DNA from: Clostridia bacterium
GTDB lineage: Bacteria; Bacillota; Clostridia; Christensenellales; Aristaeellaceae
Direction of reading: 5' to 3'
DNA length: 37,945 nt
Assembly (NCBI GenBank): GCA_017547285.1
Contig: JAFYQB010000154.1
Span: forward strand, 1 to 37,945
The position numbers and the translations under genes are program-made. Shown here piece after piece: positions 22,780-30,473 of this stretch. The number at the start of each line of letters is the position of its first letter. Position 1 is the first letter of the stretch. The notes under the pieces were generated by a model. That model had not been told where the DNA came from. It did not search any database and saw nothing but the letters and a program-made list of their open reading frames with translations.

Positions 22780-25700
22780 TTATTGAACTTCTTCCTGAGC
22801 TGCTGAAAGCGCGGCGCGCATTTCCTCCATGCTCATATCCGGCACCGTGCGGAAAGGCGCCTCGGGGGACTGACAGTCGAAGTGACAAATGGCGCGGTAA
22901 TCGCAGAAATCGCAGCTGGTGCGGCTTTGGTCGCGCGTGGGGGAAATAGCGGTTTCACCGCCGAAGAGGCGGTCTGCCAGCTCCACGGCGGTTTCGCGCG
23001 CATGCCTGAGCAGCGCGGTAAACTGCTGTGCATCCAGTGCTCGGGCTGTTTTGCGCAGCTCGCCGCTTTTCAGGTACATGGCCGGAAGCACAAAGGGAAT
23101 ATCGCTTTCATCCATGGCGGATACGATTTCCACATCGCTCAGCGTAATTCCCCTCAGCTGGAACAGCTCGCGCAGCTTGCCCTCCACCACGCCTGCGGCG
23201 TCCGTATCGCTTTCCACCAGCGGATCAGCCACATAAAAGTAGAAGGTGCCTGCAGGTTTTGCACCGGGAATGGCCTGCGTGCATACGTCCAGATACAGCA
23301 GCAGCTGAAGCTGCAGTCCCCACCAGGTGCGTGCGGCGTCCAGCGTCTGCTGGGAGGATTTGTAGTCGATCACACGCAGATATACGGCATCCGGCACATC
23401 GTAGCGGTCAATACGGTCGATTCGACCGCGCAGAGCGATCTGCCGTCCGTCGGAAAGCACCAGCACGATGGGCGGCATGCCGCCTTCATAGCCGAAGCTG
23501 GCCTCTGTGCGGTACAACTGAAAGCGGCCTGCCGAGAGGTGAGTGGTCATGGTCAGCGCAGCCCGCCGGATGGCCTGGCGCGCTAGATCAAAACGGGCAA
23601 GGCTGCGTTCGCCGTCGCCCATGGGTCCTTGCATCAGTTCATCGATCAGCGGCGCGATGGCCTGCTCGGCCATGGCTTCGATGCGCTCTGGCGGAAGATT
23701 GGGATAATCCTTTTCCCGGCGGGCAAGCCTGGCAAAGTTGTTCAGACCCATATGGTAGAAGTTGCCTGTTTCAATGGGATCGACCTTCCACTCGCGCAGC
23801 ACATGCGGCCTGAGACCGTAGGTGACAAAATGCTTGAAGGGACATTCGGCAAACTGTTCCAGACGGCTTACGGTCAGCACATCCTCGCCGAACAGGGCGC
23901 GCGCCTGCTGGCTGGAAAGCGGCTGCGCCTCTCCGGCAAAACCCAGCGAGCGCAGAAGACGCATGGCATCCTGCGCGGTGGCGGGGGAGCGCAGCAGCCG
24001 ATTCAGCCGCTCCTGCCATTGCGGGGCAAGATCGCCGTGCAGCGAGCCGTCGGCGTGAGCGCGCAGGATCAGGCTGAGCTGGCTGAGCGCCTGCGCGGCG
24101 GACAGGGGCAGATCGGCATCCGGCGCAGTTTTCAGGCCGGACAGGAGCCTGTTCTGGATCTGTCCCAGCAGGGAAAGCGGGCGAAGCGCAGCGCCGTCTG
24201 CGGAGGTGCGGGCATAGCTCAGAAAGAGCTGCTTCTTTGGCAATGTCATGGCCAGCTTCAGGTCCAGTTTGGCCTGCAGCATGCGGTTTTCGTCCGTCAG
24301 ACCCAAAAAGCAGCCGGTTTCCTGCTGCGTCTGCGCACGTTCGTCCGGCGAGAGCAGGCTTTCGGTATTTCGGCTCAGAAGCCCGTCGTTCAAGCCCAGC
24401 AGGAAAACAGCATCCGCTTCTACAGCCAGCAGGTGACCCAGCGCGCCTGCGTGCAGCATGCCGCTGGCCGGAGGCAGAGAAGCCAGCGAAATGGCCGAAA
24501 AGCCGCATTCCAGGCGGGCGGCAATGTGCTTGAGCGGAATGCGCGCCCCGCCTGCCAGACGCACCAGCTGGTCAAACAAGGTCAGAACCGCCTGCCAGAT
24601 CTGGCTGTTCTGGTTGGCGCGCACGTGAAAGCCGGTTTGCAGAAGACGTTCTTCTTCCTGACGGAGCGTTTCGTAGGCGTTTACGTCCATCAGCAGCTGG
24701 AAAACAGCAGTCATGGAGGATGAAGCATCCCGTGCGTCCACCAACCCCTGACGCGCCTTCAAAAGCGGCTCCATCAGCCGCTGACGAAGTTCCTCGCAGC
24801 GGTCGCGCATGGCGGCTTCTCCGCGTGTGAAGGGAGCAAGCCAGCGTTTGCGGTCGATGCCGCAAAGATACAGGTAGTTTTCCAGTTCGCAAGCTTCTTC
24901 AAAGGTAAGCGGCGCATAACCGCTTTTGAGCATGGCCAGCATATCGCGGTTTCGCCAGCCGTCCGTCATGGCTTTGAGCGCACTGAGTATAAAGCGAACC
25001 AGCCCGTGTGCGGAGGCGGGAAGCTGACGGTCAGTGTAAAATGGCAGACCGCTGTCCGTCAAAGCGGCGTTGACTGCGAATTCGTATCCGCTGTCATCGG
25101 GATACAGAACGGTAATCTGCTCAATATCCATTCCCTGCGCCAGCAGTTTCATGACCTGGCGGCTCATCAGCGTAGCCTCTTCATAGGGCGTAAGGCCGCT
25201 GGAGAGGTTTACGCAGGAAGCGTCTCCTTCAAAGGGAAGCGCTGGATGCACAAACAGCGTTTTGTCCAGATGCGCCACGGCAGGCGCATGTTTGAGCGGA
25301 TGGGCGGGAAGGGGCTGCCATTCCGCCTGCAGGCCGTCCGCAGCCAGCATCTGCCGGAAACGGGCAACACCCTGACGGATGGGCGCGTACAGTTCGCCGT
25401 CCGGCGCGTTTTCGTGATCACATACCAGACCGATGGTCAGGGAAGCGCACAGCGGAGCGGCAGCGCACAAAAGCCGCATCATCTGCTGCGGCAGCGTATC
25501 AAAGCCATATACGTACAGATGCCGTCCGTTCAGGTAACCGCTCCCGGCCAGACGACCGGCTACATAATTCAGCTGGTCCTCGCTGTCGCTGAAACGGCCG
25601 GCCAGAACAGCGTGATACTGCTCGTAGATTTTGGTCAGATCGCCCAGCTTGGCTTTCTGCACGCCTTCGGGCAGCGTTTGGGCATAAGTGGCCAGCGCTT

Positions 25701-26100
25701 CGGCTGTCATGCCGCCGCGCTTCATATCGGTGATCAGCGCGCACAGCTTTTCCACAAAGCCGCGCCGCTGGGTGATGCTGCCGTAGTATGGCAGCTGATC
25801 TTCCAGCTTTTCCAAAGCCTGCGAAACCGCCATGCGCCGTCCGGCGTCCGAAAGGGGTTCGCGTTCATCACGGCCTGCGGCGCTCAGCACATGCTCGTAC
25901 AGGCGGGAAGGGCTCAGCACGTCCAGCGTAAACATGCCTTCCAGCTGAAGGCGGCGCATCAGTTCGCGTTCCGCAGCCAGCGTAAACTGCTCCGGCACCA
26001 GCAAAAGAACGTTTTCTTCTTTGGGCAGGTGCTTCCCGATTGCTTCAACCATGGCCGGGAACAGTCGGTGCGCCCTGGCGGTCCAGATGCGGATGCTCAT
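22780..26100 (-). CDS. addB: AddB-type helicase-nuclease subunit
   Basis: This 1106-residue protein belongs to the AddAB recombination complex, which resects double-strand breaks to load RecA. Supporting marks are LLLVPEQFTLAAERELM near the N-terminus, a PD-(D/E)XK nuclease core with VIDYKSSQ (D912, K914), and the four cysteines of the AddB iron-sulfur staple (C753 in ECPFKHF; C1063, C1066, C1072 in CDFCDYRAIC). The N-terminal Walker A expected in AddB is missing: the equivalent stretch reads WTARAHRLFPAM. No addA follows, which is unusual because addB and addA are normally adjacent. AGGAGGG precedes the ATG. It diverges from mnmE. Confidence 0.93.
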   Translation of the reverse strand: MSIRIWTARAHRLFPAMVEAIGKHLPKEENVLLLVPEQFTLAAERELMRRLQLEGMFTLDVLSPSRLYEHVLSAAGRDEREPLSDAGRRMAVSQALEKLEDQLPYYGSITQRRGFVEKLCALITDMKRGGMTAEALATYAQTLPEGVQKAKLGDLTKIYEQYHAVLAGRFSDSEDQLNYVAGRLAGSGYLNGRHLYVYGFDTLPQQMMRLLCAAAPLCASLTIGLVCDHENAPDGELYAPIRQGVARFRQMLAADGLQAEWQPLPAHPLKHAPAVAHLDKTLFVHPALPFEGDASCVNLSSGLTPYEEATLMSRQVMKLLAQGMDIEQITVLYPDDSGYEFAVNAALTDSGLPFYTDRQLPASAHGLVRFILSALKAMTDGWRNRDMLAMLKSGYAPLTFEEACELENYLYLCGIDRKRWLAPFTRGEAAMRDRCEELRQRLMEPLLKARQGLVDARDASSSMTAVFQLLMDVNAYETLRQEEERLLQTGFHVRANQNSQIWQAVLTLFDQLVRLAGGARIPLKHIAARLECGFSAISLASLPPASGMLHAGALGHLLAVEADAVFLLGLNDGLLSRNTESLLSPDERAQTQQETGCFLGLTDENRMLQAKLDLKLAMTLPKKQLFLSYARTSADGAALRPLSLLGQIQNRLLSGLKTAPDADLPLSAAQALSQLSLILRAHADGSLHGDLAPQWQERLNRLLRSPATAQDAMRLLRSLGFAGEAQPLSSQQARALFGEDVLTVSRLEQFAECPFKHFVTYGLRPHVLREWKVDPIETGNFYHMGLNNFARLARREKDYPNLPPERIEAMAEQAIAPLIDELMQGPMGDGERSLARFDLARQAIRRAALTMTTHLSAGRFQLYRTEASFGYEGGMPPIVLVLSDGRQIALRGRIDRIDRYDVPDAVYLRVIDYKSSQQTLDAARTWWGLQLQLLLYLDVCTQAIPGAKPAGTFYFYVADPLVESDTDAAGVVEGKLRELFQLRGITLSDVEIVSAMDESDIPFVLPAMYLKSGELRKTARALDAQQFTALLRHARETAVELADRLFGGETAISPTRDQSRTSCDFCDYRAICHFDCQSPEAPFRTVPDMSMEEMRAALSAAQEEVQ

Positions 26101-26142
26101 GCGGAATGCCCTCCTAAATCAAGGTGGAAAAAACACTGGTAA

Positions 26143-26154
26143 TATGATATCATA
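26143..26154. promoter_or_regulatory. Palindromic, possibly shared -10 between addB and mnmE
   Basis: TATGATATCATA is a perfect 12-base palindrome. On the plus strand TATCAT (26148-26153) pairs with TGGAAA (26125-26130) at 17 bases, giving a plausible mnmE promoter. On the minus strand the same palindrome can serve addB with a weak -35. Confidence 0.4.
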
Positions 26155-26202
26155 AACACGGCTTTGCGAAAAGCGGAAAGTGACGGAAAAGGAAGGATCA
26201 GC

Positions 26203-27555
26203 ATGACAGATACCATTGCAGGCGTCGCAACGGCGGCAGGAGAGGGCGGCGTGGCCATTGTGCGACTAAGCGGCGATGAAGCGGTCGCTATTTTTGAGCA
26301 TGCGTTCCATCCGCACAAGCGCAAGCCGCCTTTTGAAAGCCACCGGCTGATGTACGGCCACGTGCTGGATGCGCAGGGCGAAGCCATCGACGAAGCGATG
26401 GGCGTGGTGATGCTTGCACCCAACAGCTATACCCGCGAGGATGTGTGCGAGATCCACACCCATGGCGGCAGCGTGGCGGCAGGACTGGTGGTGCGCAGAC
26501 TGATCGAGCTTGGCGCAAGACCTGCCGAAGCGGGCGAGTTTACCCGCCGCGCCTTTATGAACGGACGAATCGACCTGATGCAGGCGGAGGCCGTGATGGG
26601 CGTGATCGGCGCCCAGTCTGCTGCTGCCCTCAGGGCAGAGCAGCGCCAGCTGTCCGGCGGCCAGAGCCAGTTTATCCGCGAGGCGCAGAAAGAACTGACC
26701 GGGCTGCTGGCCGGTCTGGAAGCGCACATCGACTATCCGGATGAAATCGACGAAGACGAGGCTCTGGAAGGGCTGAACGACGGGCTGGACAGGCTCATCG
26801 CCCGGCTGGAAAAAGCCATTGACGAGCGCGGCGCGCGTATTGTGCGAGAAGGCTTGCACGTTGCCCTGTGCGGGCGGCCCAACGCAGGCAAGAGCACGCT
26901 GTTCAACGCGCTGCTGGGCGAAGAACGCGCCATTGTGACGGATATTCCCGGCACCACGCGCGATGTGCTGGAAGGAAGCTTTGCGCTGGACGGCGTGCGT
27001 GTGATCCTGCAGGACACCGCGGGCCTTCGCGAAAGCGGGGATGCGGTGGAACAGATTGGCGTGGAACGAGCAAAGGCTGCGCTTGAAAAAGCGGACGCGG
27101 CGCTGCTGCTGGTGGATGCTTCCACTGCCATGACGGAAGAGGAACGCGAACTGCTGCTGATGGAAACGCCCTGCCCTTGTGCAGTGCTGCTGAACAAGGA
27201 GGATGCGGGCGACTGCATTACGGCGGACATGGTGCAGACCTTGTGCCCGGAGCGGCCGGTTTTTGGCCTGTCCGCTAAAAACGGCGAAGGTCTGGAACCG
27301 GTGCGGCAGTATCTGCGCGCTTACCTGCGCAAACCGCAGGAGCTGATGCTGACCCACGAACGCCATATGAGCGTTGCACGGCAGGCACTGGAACGCCTGA
27401 AACAGGCTTATACGGGCCTCAGGTACGATCAGCCGCTGGATCTGGCGGCAGTGGATCTGCACGAGGCGCTCTATCTGCTGGGGCGTATTACCGGCGACAG
27501 CGTGGACGAGCAGCTTCTGGATGATATTTTCTCCCGCTTCTGTGTGGGCAAGTGA
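26203..27555 (+). CDS. mnmE: tRNA modification GTPase MnmE
   Basis: This 450-residue protein works with MnmG to build the 5-carboxymethylaminomethyl group on wobble uridine 34 of certain tRNAs. The N-terminal formyl-THF-binding domain begins DTIAGVATAAGEGGVAIVR. The G domain has GRPNAGKS (224-231), DTAG (from 271) and NKED. The C-terminal FCVGK carries the invariant cysteine. The start at 26203 follows AAGGAAGG; a longer frame from 26164 has no ribosome site. No mnmG, jag or rnpA is adjacent, unlike the usual cluster near the origin. Confidence 0.98.
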   Translation: MTDTIAGVATAAGEGGVAIVRLSGDEAVAIFEHAFHPHKRKPPFESHRLMYGHVLDAQGEAIDEAMGVVMLAPNSYTREDVCEIHTHGGSVAAGLVVRRLIELGARPAEAGEFTRRAFMNGRIDLMQAEAVMGVIGAQSAAALRAEQRQLSGGQSQFIREAQKELTGLLAGLEAHIDYPDEIDEDEALEGLNDGLDRLIARLEKAIDERGARIVREGLHVALCGRPNAGKSTLFNALLGEERAIVTDIPGTTRDVLEGSFALDGVRVILQDTAGLRESGDAVEQIGVERAKAALEKADAALLLVDASTAMTEEERELLLMETPCPCAVLLNKEDAGDCITADMVQTLCPERPVFGLSAKNGEGLEPVRQYLRAYLRKPQELMLTHERHMSVARQALERLKQAYTGLRYDQPLDLAAVDLHEALYLLGRITGDSVDEQLLDDIFSRFCVGK

Positions 27556-27575
27556 TACGAAAAGAGGAAAATCAT

Positions 27576-28385
27576 ATGGGATACCGTTATGAAACACATC
27601 TGCATACCGTACAGGGCAGCTTGTGCGGACGATCCACCGGCGCGGAACAGGCGCGTTTCTATAAGGAAGCGGGCTATCAGGGCGTGATCATCACCGATCA
27701 TTTCTGCGGCGGCAATACTGCCATGCCCAAAGAAGGCAAGTGGAAGGATCGCATCGATGCGTTCTGCAAGGGATATGAAGATGCGCTGGAGGAAGGAAAA
27801 AAGATCGGCCTGGATGTGTTTTTCGGCTGGGAAGAGTGCTTCAGCCGCGATGATGGACGTGATGAATATCTGATCTACGGTCTGGACAAGCAATGGCTGT
27901 ATGAGCACCCCGAAGTGGAATTCTGGAACAGAGCGCAGTACTTGGAAGCGGTGCATGCCGTAGGCGGTTGCATGATTCAGGCACACCCTTTCCGCAAACG
28001 CGATTACATCAAGGAAATCCGGCTCGGCCTGCGCTTCTGCGACGGTATTGAAGTGGCCAATACCGGCAACGATCAGTGGGCGGACGTATGCGCCATGCAC
28101 TATGCCAAAGAGTTCGGTCTGGTGACCATTGCCGGTTCGGATAACCACCTGTGCACCCTCCACGGTCCGGAAGGCAACAGGCTCCTGCTGGGCATTGAGC
28201 TGGACGAACCGCTGAAAGATCTTTTTGATTTTGCCAATATCGTCCGCAATCATGGCAAAATTGGTCTGGTTGCGCCGGAAAGCCGCTTTGTACAGGATCC
28301 GGACAACTCGCCGTTCTATGAGACGTTCTGGCTGGATGAAAATGAAAAGATGGTCCCCACCAACCGCGACTGGCTGCACGAATAA
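27576..28385 (+). CDS. PHP-domain phosphoesterase-like protein
   Basis: This 269-residue cytoplasmic protein has the PHP metal-binding signature: H8-x-H10 in ETHLHT, IITDHFCGG, a Glu in FFGWEECFS, QAHPFR and the final GSDNH. Such proteins hydrolyse phosphate esters such as nucleoside 3',5'-bisphosphates or histidinol phosphate, and the substrate here is not deducible. GAGG precedes the ATG at 27576. It lies 20 bases after mnmE and is probably co-transcribed with it. Confidence 0.9.
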   Translation: MGYRYETHLHTVQGSLCGRSTGAEQARFYKEAGYQGVIITDHFCGGNTAMPKEGKWKDRIDAFCKGYEDALEEGKKIGLDVFFGWEECFSRDDGRDEYLIYGLDKQWLYEHPEVEFWNRAQYLEAVHAVGGCMIQAHPFRKRDYIKEIRLGLRFCDGIEVANTGNDQWADVCAMHYAKEFGLVTIAGSDNHLCTLHGPEGNRLLLGIELDEPLKDLFDFANIVRNHGKIGLVAPESRFVQDPDNSPFYETFWLDENEKMVPTNRDWLHE

Positions 28386-28391
28386 TCATTG

Positions 28392-28420
28392 TTGACAGGT
28401 TTTATGCACGGGTGTATAAT
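28392..28420 (+). promoter_or_regulatory. Perfect-consensus sigma-A promoter
   Basis: TTGACA (28392-28397), a 17-base spacer and TATAAT (28415-28420), the ideal arrangement and the strongest-looking promoter in the window. Transcription should begin near 28427. Confidence 0.92.
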
Positions 28421-28433
28421 GTCCAAAACTTTC

Positions 28434-28440
28434 AGGAGGG
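28434..28440 (+). promoter_or_regulatory. Ribosome site that decides the start of the 47-codon ORF
   Basis: AGGAGGG directly abuts an ATG at 28441, which is too close to use. The in-frame ATG at 28447, 6 bases away, is at the proper distance. Confidence 0.7.
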
Positions 28441-28446
28441 ATGGCA

Positions 28447-28590
28447 ATGCTGCATTACGGTTATAACGCGAAAAATGAACTGCCCGGCAACGGCTTTTTG
28501 CTGAACCCATCGGGCTTGCATTGCCGTATCCTTTCACTGTATCCTGTTAAAGGTTGTTTTGAAAGCGAAAGAAACAGTGCAGGCCAGTGA
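28447..28590 (+). CDS. 47-residue small protein or leader peptide
   Basis: This short ORF (MLHYGYNAKNELPGNG at its start) has a consensus promoter and a strong ribosome site. It ends with TGA inside the loop of a terminator hairpin. I know no homologue, and it has no signal or membrane segment. Bases 28443-28450 over its start codon are complementary to 28518-28525. CACTGT at 28535-28540 can pair with the left arm of the terminator. The layout fits a leader peptide controlling the downstream acetyltransferase genes. A free-standing small protein or a small RNA of about 185 bases are alternatives. Confidence 0.55.
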   Translation: MLHYGYNAKNELPGNGFLLNPSGLHCRILSLYPVKGCFESERNSAGQ

Positions 28591-28611
28591 CATCGCCCGC
28601 ACTGTTTTTTT
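28572..28611 (+). terminator. Terminator/attenuator before the GNAT genes
   Basis: AAACAGTGC (28572-28580) pairs with GCACTGTTT (28599-28607), extended inward by GGC/GCC after one mismatch, with a 10-base loop and a run of T from 28605. Its left arm is the last codons of the 47-codon ORF. The next gene starts 25 bases later without a promoter. Confidence 0.9.
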
Positions 28612-28635
28612 ATATTTATTTTGGGAGGGAAGGAC

Positions 28636-29181
28636 ATGAACAAACCCATCGACATTACCGGCATCACGTTGCAAACAGAGCGCCTGATTCTTCGACCGTG
28701 GAAAGAAACTGACCTGAACGACTTTTACGAGTATGCCAAAGTGGATGGCGTGGGTCAGATGGCGGGCTGGGTTCCGCACAAAAACATCGAAGAATCCAAA
28801 GTGATCCTTTCCCATTTCATCAGCGGCAAGCATGTGTTTGCACTGGAGTACAACGGCAAGGCGATTGGTTCGGTTGGTGTGGAAAACTATAACGAGCAGC
28901 ACTATCCGGACCTGGATTACCTGCAAGGCCGTGAAATCGGTTATGTGCTTTCCAAAGACTATTGGGGCCAGGGACTGATGCCTGAGGCGGTCAAGGCAGT
29001 CATCAAGTGGCTGTTTGAAACTGTGGGACTGGATTTCATCGTAATCGGCCACTTTGACTGGAACAGCCAGTCCAGACGCGTTATTGAAAAGTGTGGTTTC
29101 CGGTACGTGAAAACGGTCAAGTATGAAACACGGTATGATACGGTGGAAGACTCAATGGAGTACATCCTTTATCATCCGTGA
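28636..29181 (+). CDS. GNAT acetyltransferase, RimJ/RimL-like
   Basis: This 181-residue cytoplasmic protein has the classic order of a GNAT of the ribosomal-protein type: LQTERLILRPWKETD at the start, AIGSVGVENYN, REIGYVLSKDYWGQGLMPEA as the acetyl-CoA loop, and NSQSRRVIEKCGF near the end. It could acetylate a protein N-terminus, an amine or an antibiotic; the sequence does not decide. GGGAGGG precedes the ATG. The only visible promoter is upstream of the terminator at 28572-28611, so expression may depend on read-through. Confidence 0.9.
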   Translation: MNKPIDITGITLQTERLILRPWKETDLNDFYEYAKVDGVGQMAGWVPHKNIEESKVILSHFISGKHVFALEYNGKAIGSVGVENYNEQHYPDLDYLQGREIGYVLSKDYWGQGLMPEAVKAVIKWLFETVGLDFIVIGHFDWNSQSRRVIEKCGFRYVKTVKYETRYDTVEDSMEYILYHP

Positions 29182-29202
29182 TGAAGCAAGGGAGAAAAAA
29201 AG

Positions 29203-29691
29203 ATGCTGGAAATCAAAAGATTTCAGGAAAACGATATAGACGCCGTGTTCAAAGTGCAGCAGGCAGCGTATCTGCCGCTGTTTGAAAAGTATCGGGATAC
29301 CGAATCCAATCCGTATATGGAAAGCAGGGAAAAGGTTTTGCAGAAGTATACGAGAGAGGGAACACAGGGTTATGTATTCCTGCTGGATGGAGAAGCGGTC
29401 GGCGCAGTGAGGATCAACCTGTATCCTGAATATCGCAGCGGAAGAGTTTCGGCGCTGTGCGTTCATCCCATGCATCAGGGAAAGGGGATTGCTCAACAGG
29501 CGTTAAGCCGGATAGAGCAAATGCATGCGGATGTAAGGAAATGGTTTCTGGATACGATCCTGCAGGAAAAAGGGAACTGTCACCTGTATGAGAAAATCGG
29601 TTACCGTCAAACCGGAAAAACAGAAAAGATCAGCGATCAGATGACGCTGGTTTTCTACGAAAAGAAAAAACAGGCAGAAGAAAACGCCTGA
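29203..29691 (+). CDS. GNAT-family N-acetyltransferase
   Basis: This 162-residue cytoplasmic protein has the acetyl-CoA loop HPMHQGKGIAQQAL and the late YEKIGYRQTGKTEKI strand-turn. It is more diverged from the gene before it than a recent duplicate would be. Substrate is unknown. GGGAG precedes the ATG, 21 bases after the first GNAT, so they form a two-gene unit. The C-terminus is lysine- and glutamate-rich (YEKKKQAEENA). Confidence 0.88.
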   Translation: MLEIKRFQENDIDAVFKVQQAAYLPLFEKYRDTESNPYMESREKVLQKYTREGTQGYVFLLDGEAVGAVRINLYPEYRSGRVSALCVHPMHQGKGIAQQALSRIEQMHADVRKWFLDTILQEKGNCHLYEKIGYRQTGKTEKISDQMTLVFYEKKKQAEENA

Positions 29692-29768
29692 TAATGGTCT
29701 AAAATAGACAACTTTACAAAAACACACTTTGATTGTGAATGAATTTGTAGAATTCAGCTGCATAAAGT

Positions 29769-29776
29769 GGTATAAA
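29769..29776 (+). promoter_or_regulatory. Extended -10 of the DUF5684 gene
   Basis: TGG precedes TATAAA (29771-29776). The -35 is weak. AAGGAG is at about 29797-29802, before the ATG at 29809. The 117 bases before the gene hold no other feature that I can see. Confidence 0.5.
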
Positions 29777-29808
29777 AAGGAAAATACCTATAGATAAGGA
29801 GAAATACT

Positions 29809-30300
29809 ATGTACAATACGTCCTCCTATTATTATGCCGCGCCTCAGGCCGATGCTGGACTCGCGATATTTGCATTTGTGCTTTTGTTTATTACGGTAAT
29901 GACGCTGGCTGTTTTCCTGATGATCGCATGGGGCAAACTGTTCAAAAAGGCCGGTCAGCCCTGGGAGCGCCTGTTTGTGCCGTTCTACAATACCTACTGG
30001 ATGTATAAACTGGCTCTGTGTACCAAGTTCTTCTGGACCTTCGTTATTGGCATTGCGGTTATGCCGCTGGTTGCTGTGGTGGCTGTGCTGGCTGAAGCTC
30101 CCGCGTTGGCCGGATTGGTTATCTCTATTTTCTCGCTGGTCATTGGCATTATGGGTATCATTTACACCTTCCGTCTTGCCAAAGCCTACGGCAAGGGCAC
30201 GGGTTTCGGTTTTGGTCTGCTGTTCCTGAATCCGATTTTTATTCTGATTCTGGGCTTCGGTCAGTCCGAATATCAGTATCACGACAAGCTGACCAAGTAA
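29809..30300 (+). CDS. DUF5684 membrane protein
   Basis: This 163-residue protein has about four membrane spans (near 16-42, 68-88, 90-115 and 132-150). The N-terminal tail is tyrosine-rich (SSYYYAAP). KLFKKAGQPWERLFVPFYN after the first span and the GKGTGFGFGLLFLNPIFILILGFG end are the marks I recall for DUF5684. Function is unknown in the family; it often stands beside secretion or signal-peptidase genes, which are absent here. It has its own promoter and terminator. Confidence 0.8.
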   Translation: MYNTSSYYYAAPQADAGLAIFAFVLLFITVMTLAVFLMIAWGKLFKKAGQPWERLFVPFYNTYWMYKLALCTKFFWTFVIGIAVMPLVAVVAVLAEAPALAGLVISIFSLVIGIMGIIYTFRLAKAYGKGTGFGFGLLFLNPIFILILGFGQSEYQYHDKLTK

Positions 30301-30322
30301 AACACGTTTGAAAAAATTTCAT

Positions 30323-30368
30323 AAAAAGAACATCCGGTTCTTCCTGAGAAGAAGCGGATGTTCTTTTT
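30323..30368 (+). terminator. Terminator of the DUF5684 gene
   Basis: AAAAAGAACATCCG pairs with CGGATGTTCTTTTT, then after one mismatch TTCTTC with GAAGAA around a 4-base loop. It could act in both directions. Confidence 0.93.
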
Positions 30369-30396
30369 GTTTTGCCAGAATCACAAAGTGGGGATT

Positions 30397-30456
30397 CTGA
30401 AGGGGCGAAGTCCCTTCAGCGGATGGGGTGCCAGGGAAGGCAGCGCCTTCCCTGGC
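30397..30456 (-). terminator. Tandem hairpins at the end of the rha operon
   Basis: Two perfect stems stand side by side: CTGAAGGG/CCCTTCAG (30397-30404 with 30412-30419) and a 12-bp stem GCCAGGGAAGGC/GCCTTCCCTGGC (30430-30441 with 30445-30456). There is no T-run. The GC-rich composite look resembles intergenic repeats of clostridial genomes. It probably ends or protects the rha transcript. Confidence 0.5.
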
Positions 30457-30473
30457 CCGCCGGAGGCGCCTCG

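Noticed and set aside
28636..29691. The two GNAT genes as a recent tandem duplication
   Set aside because: They differ in length and share little beyond the acetyl-CoA loop, so they are separate family members.
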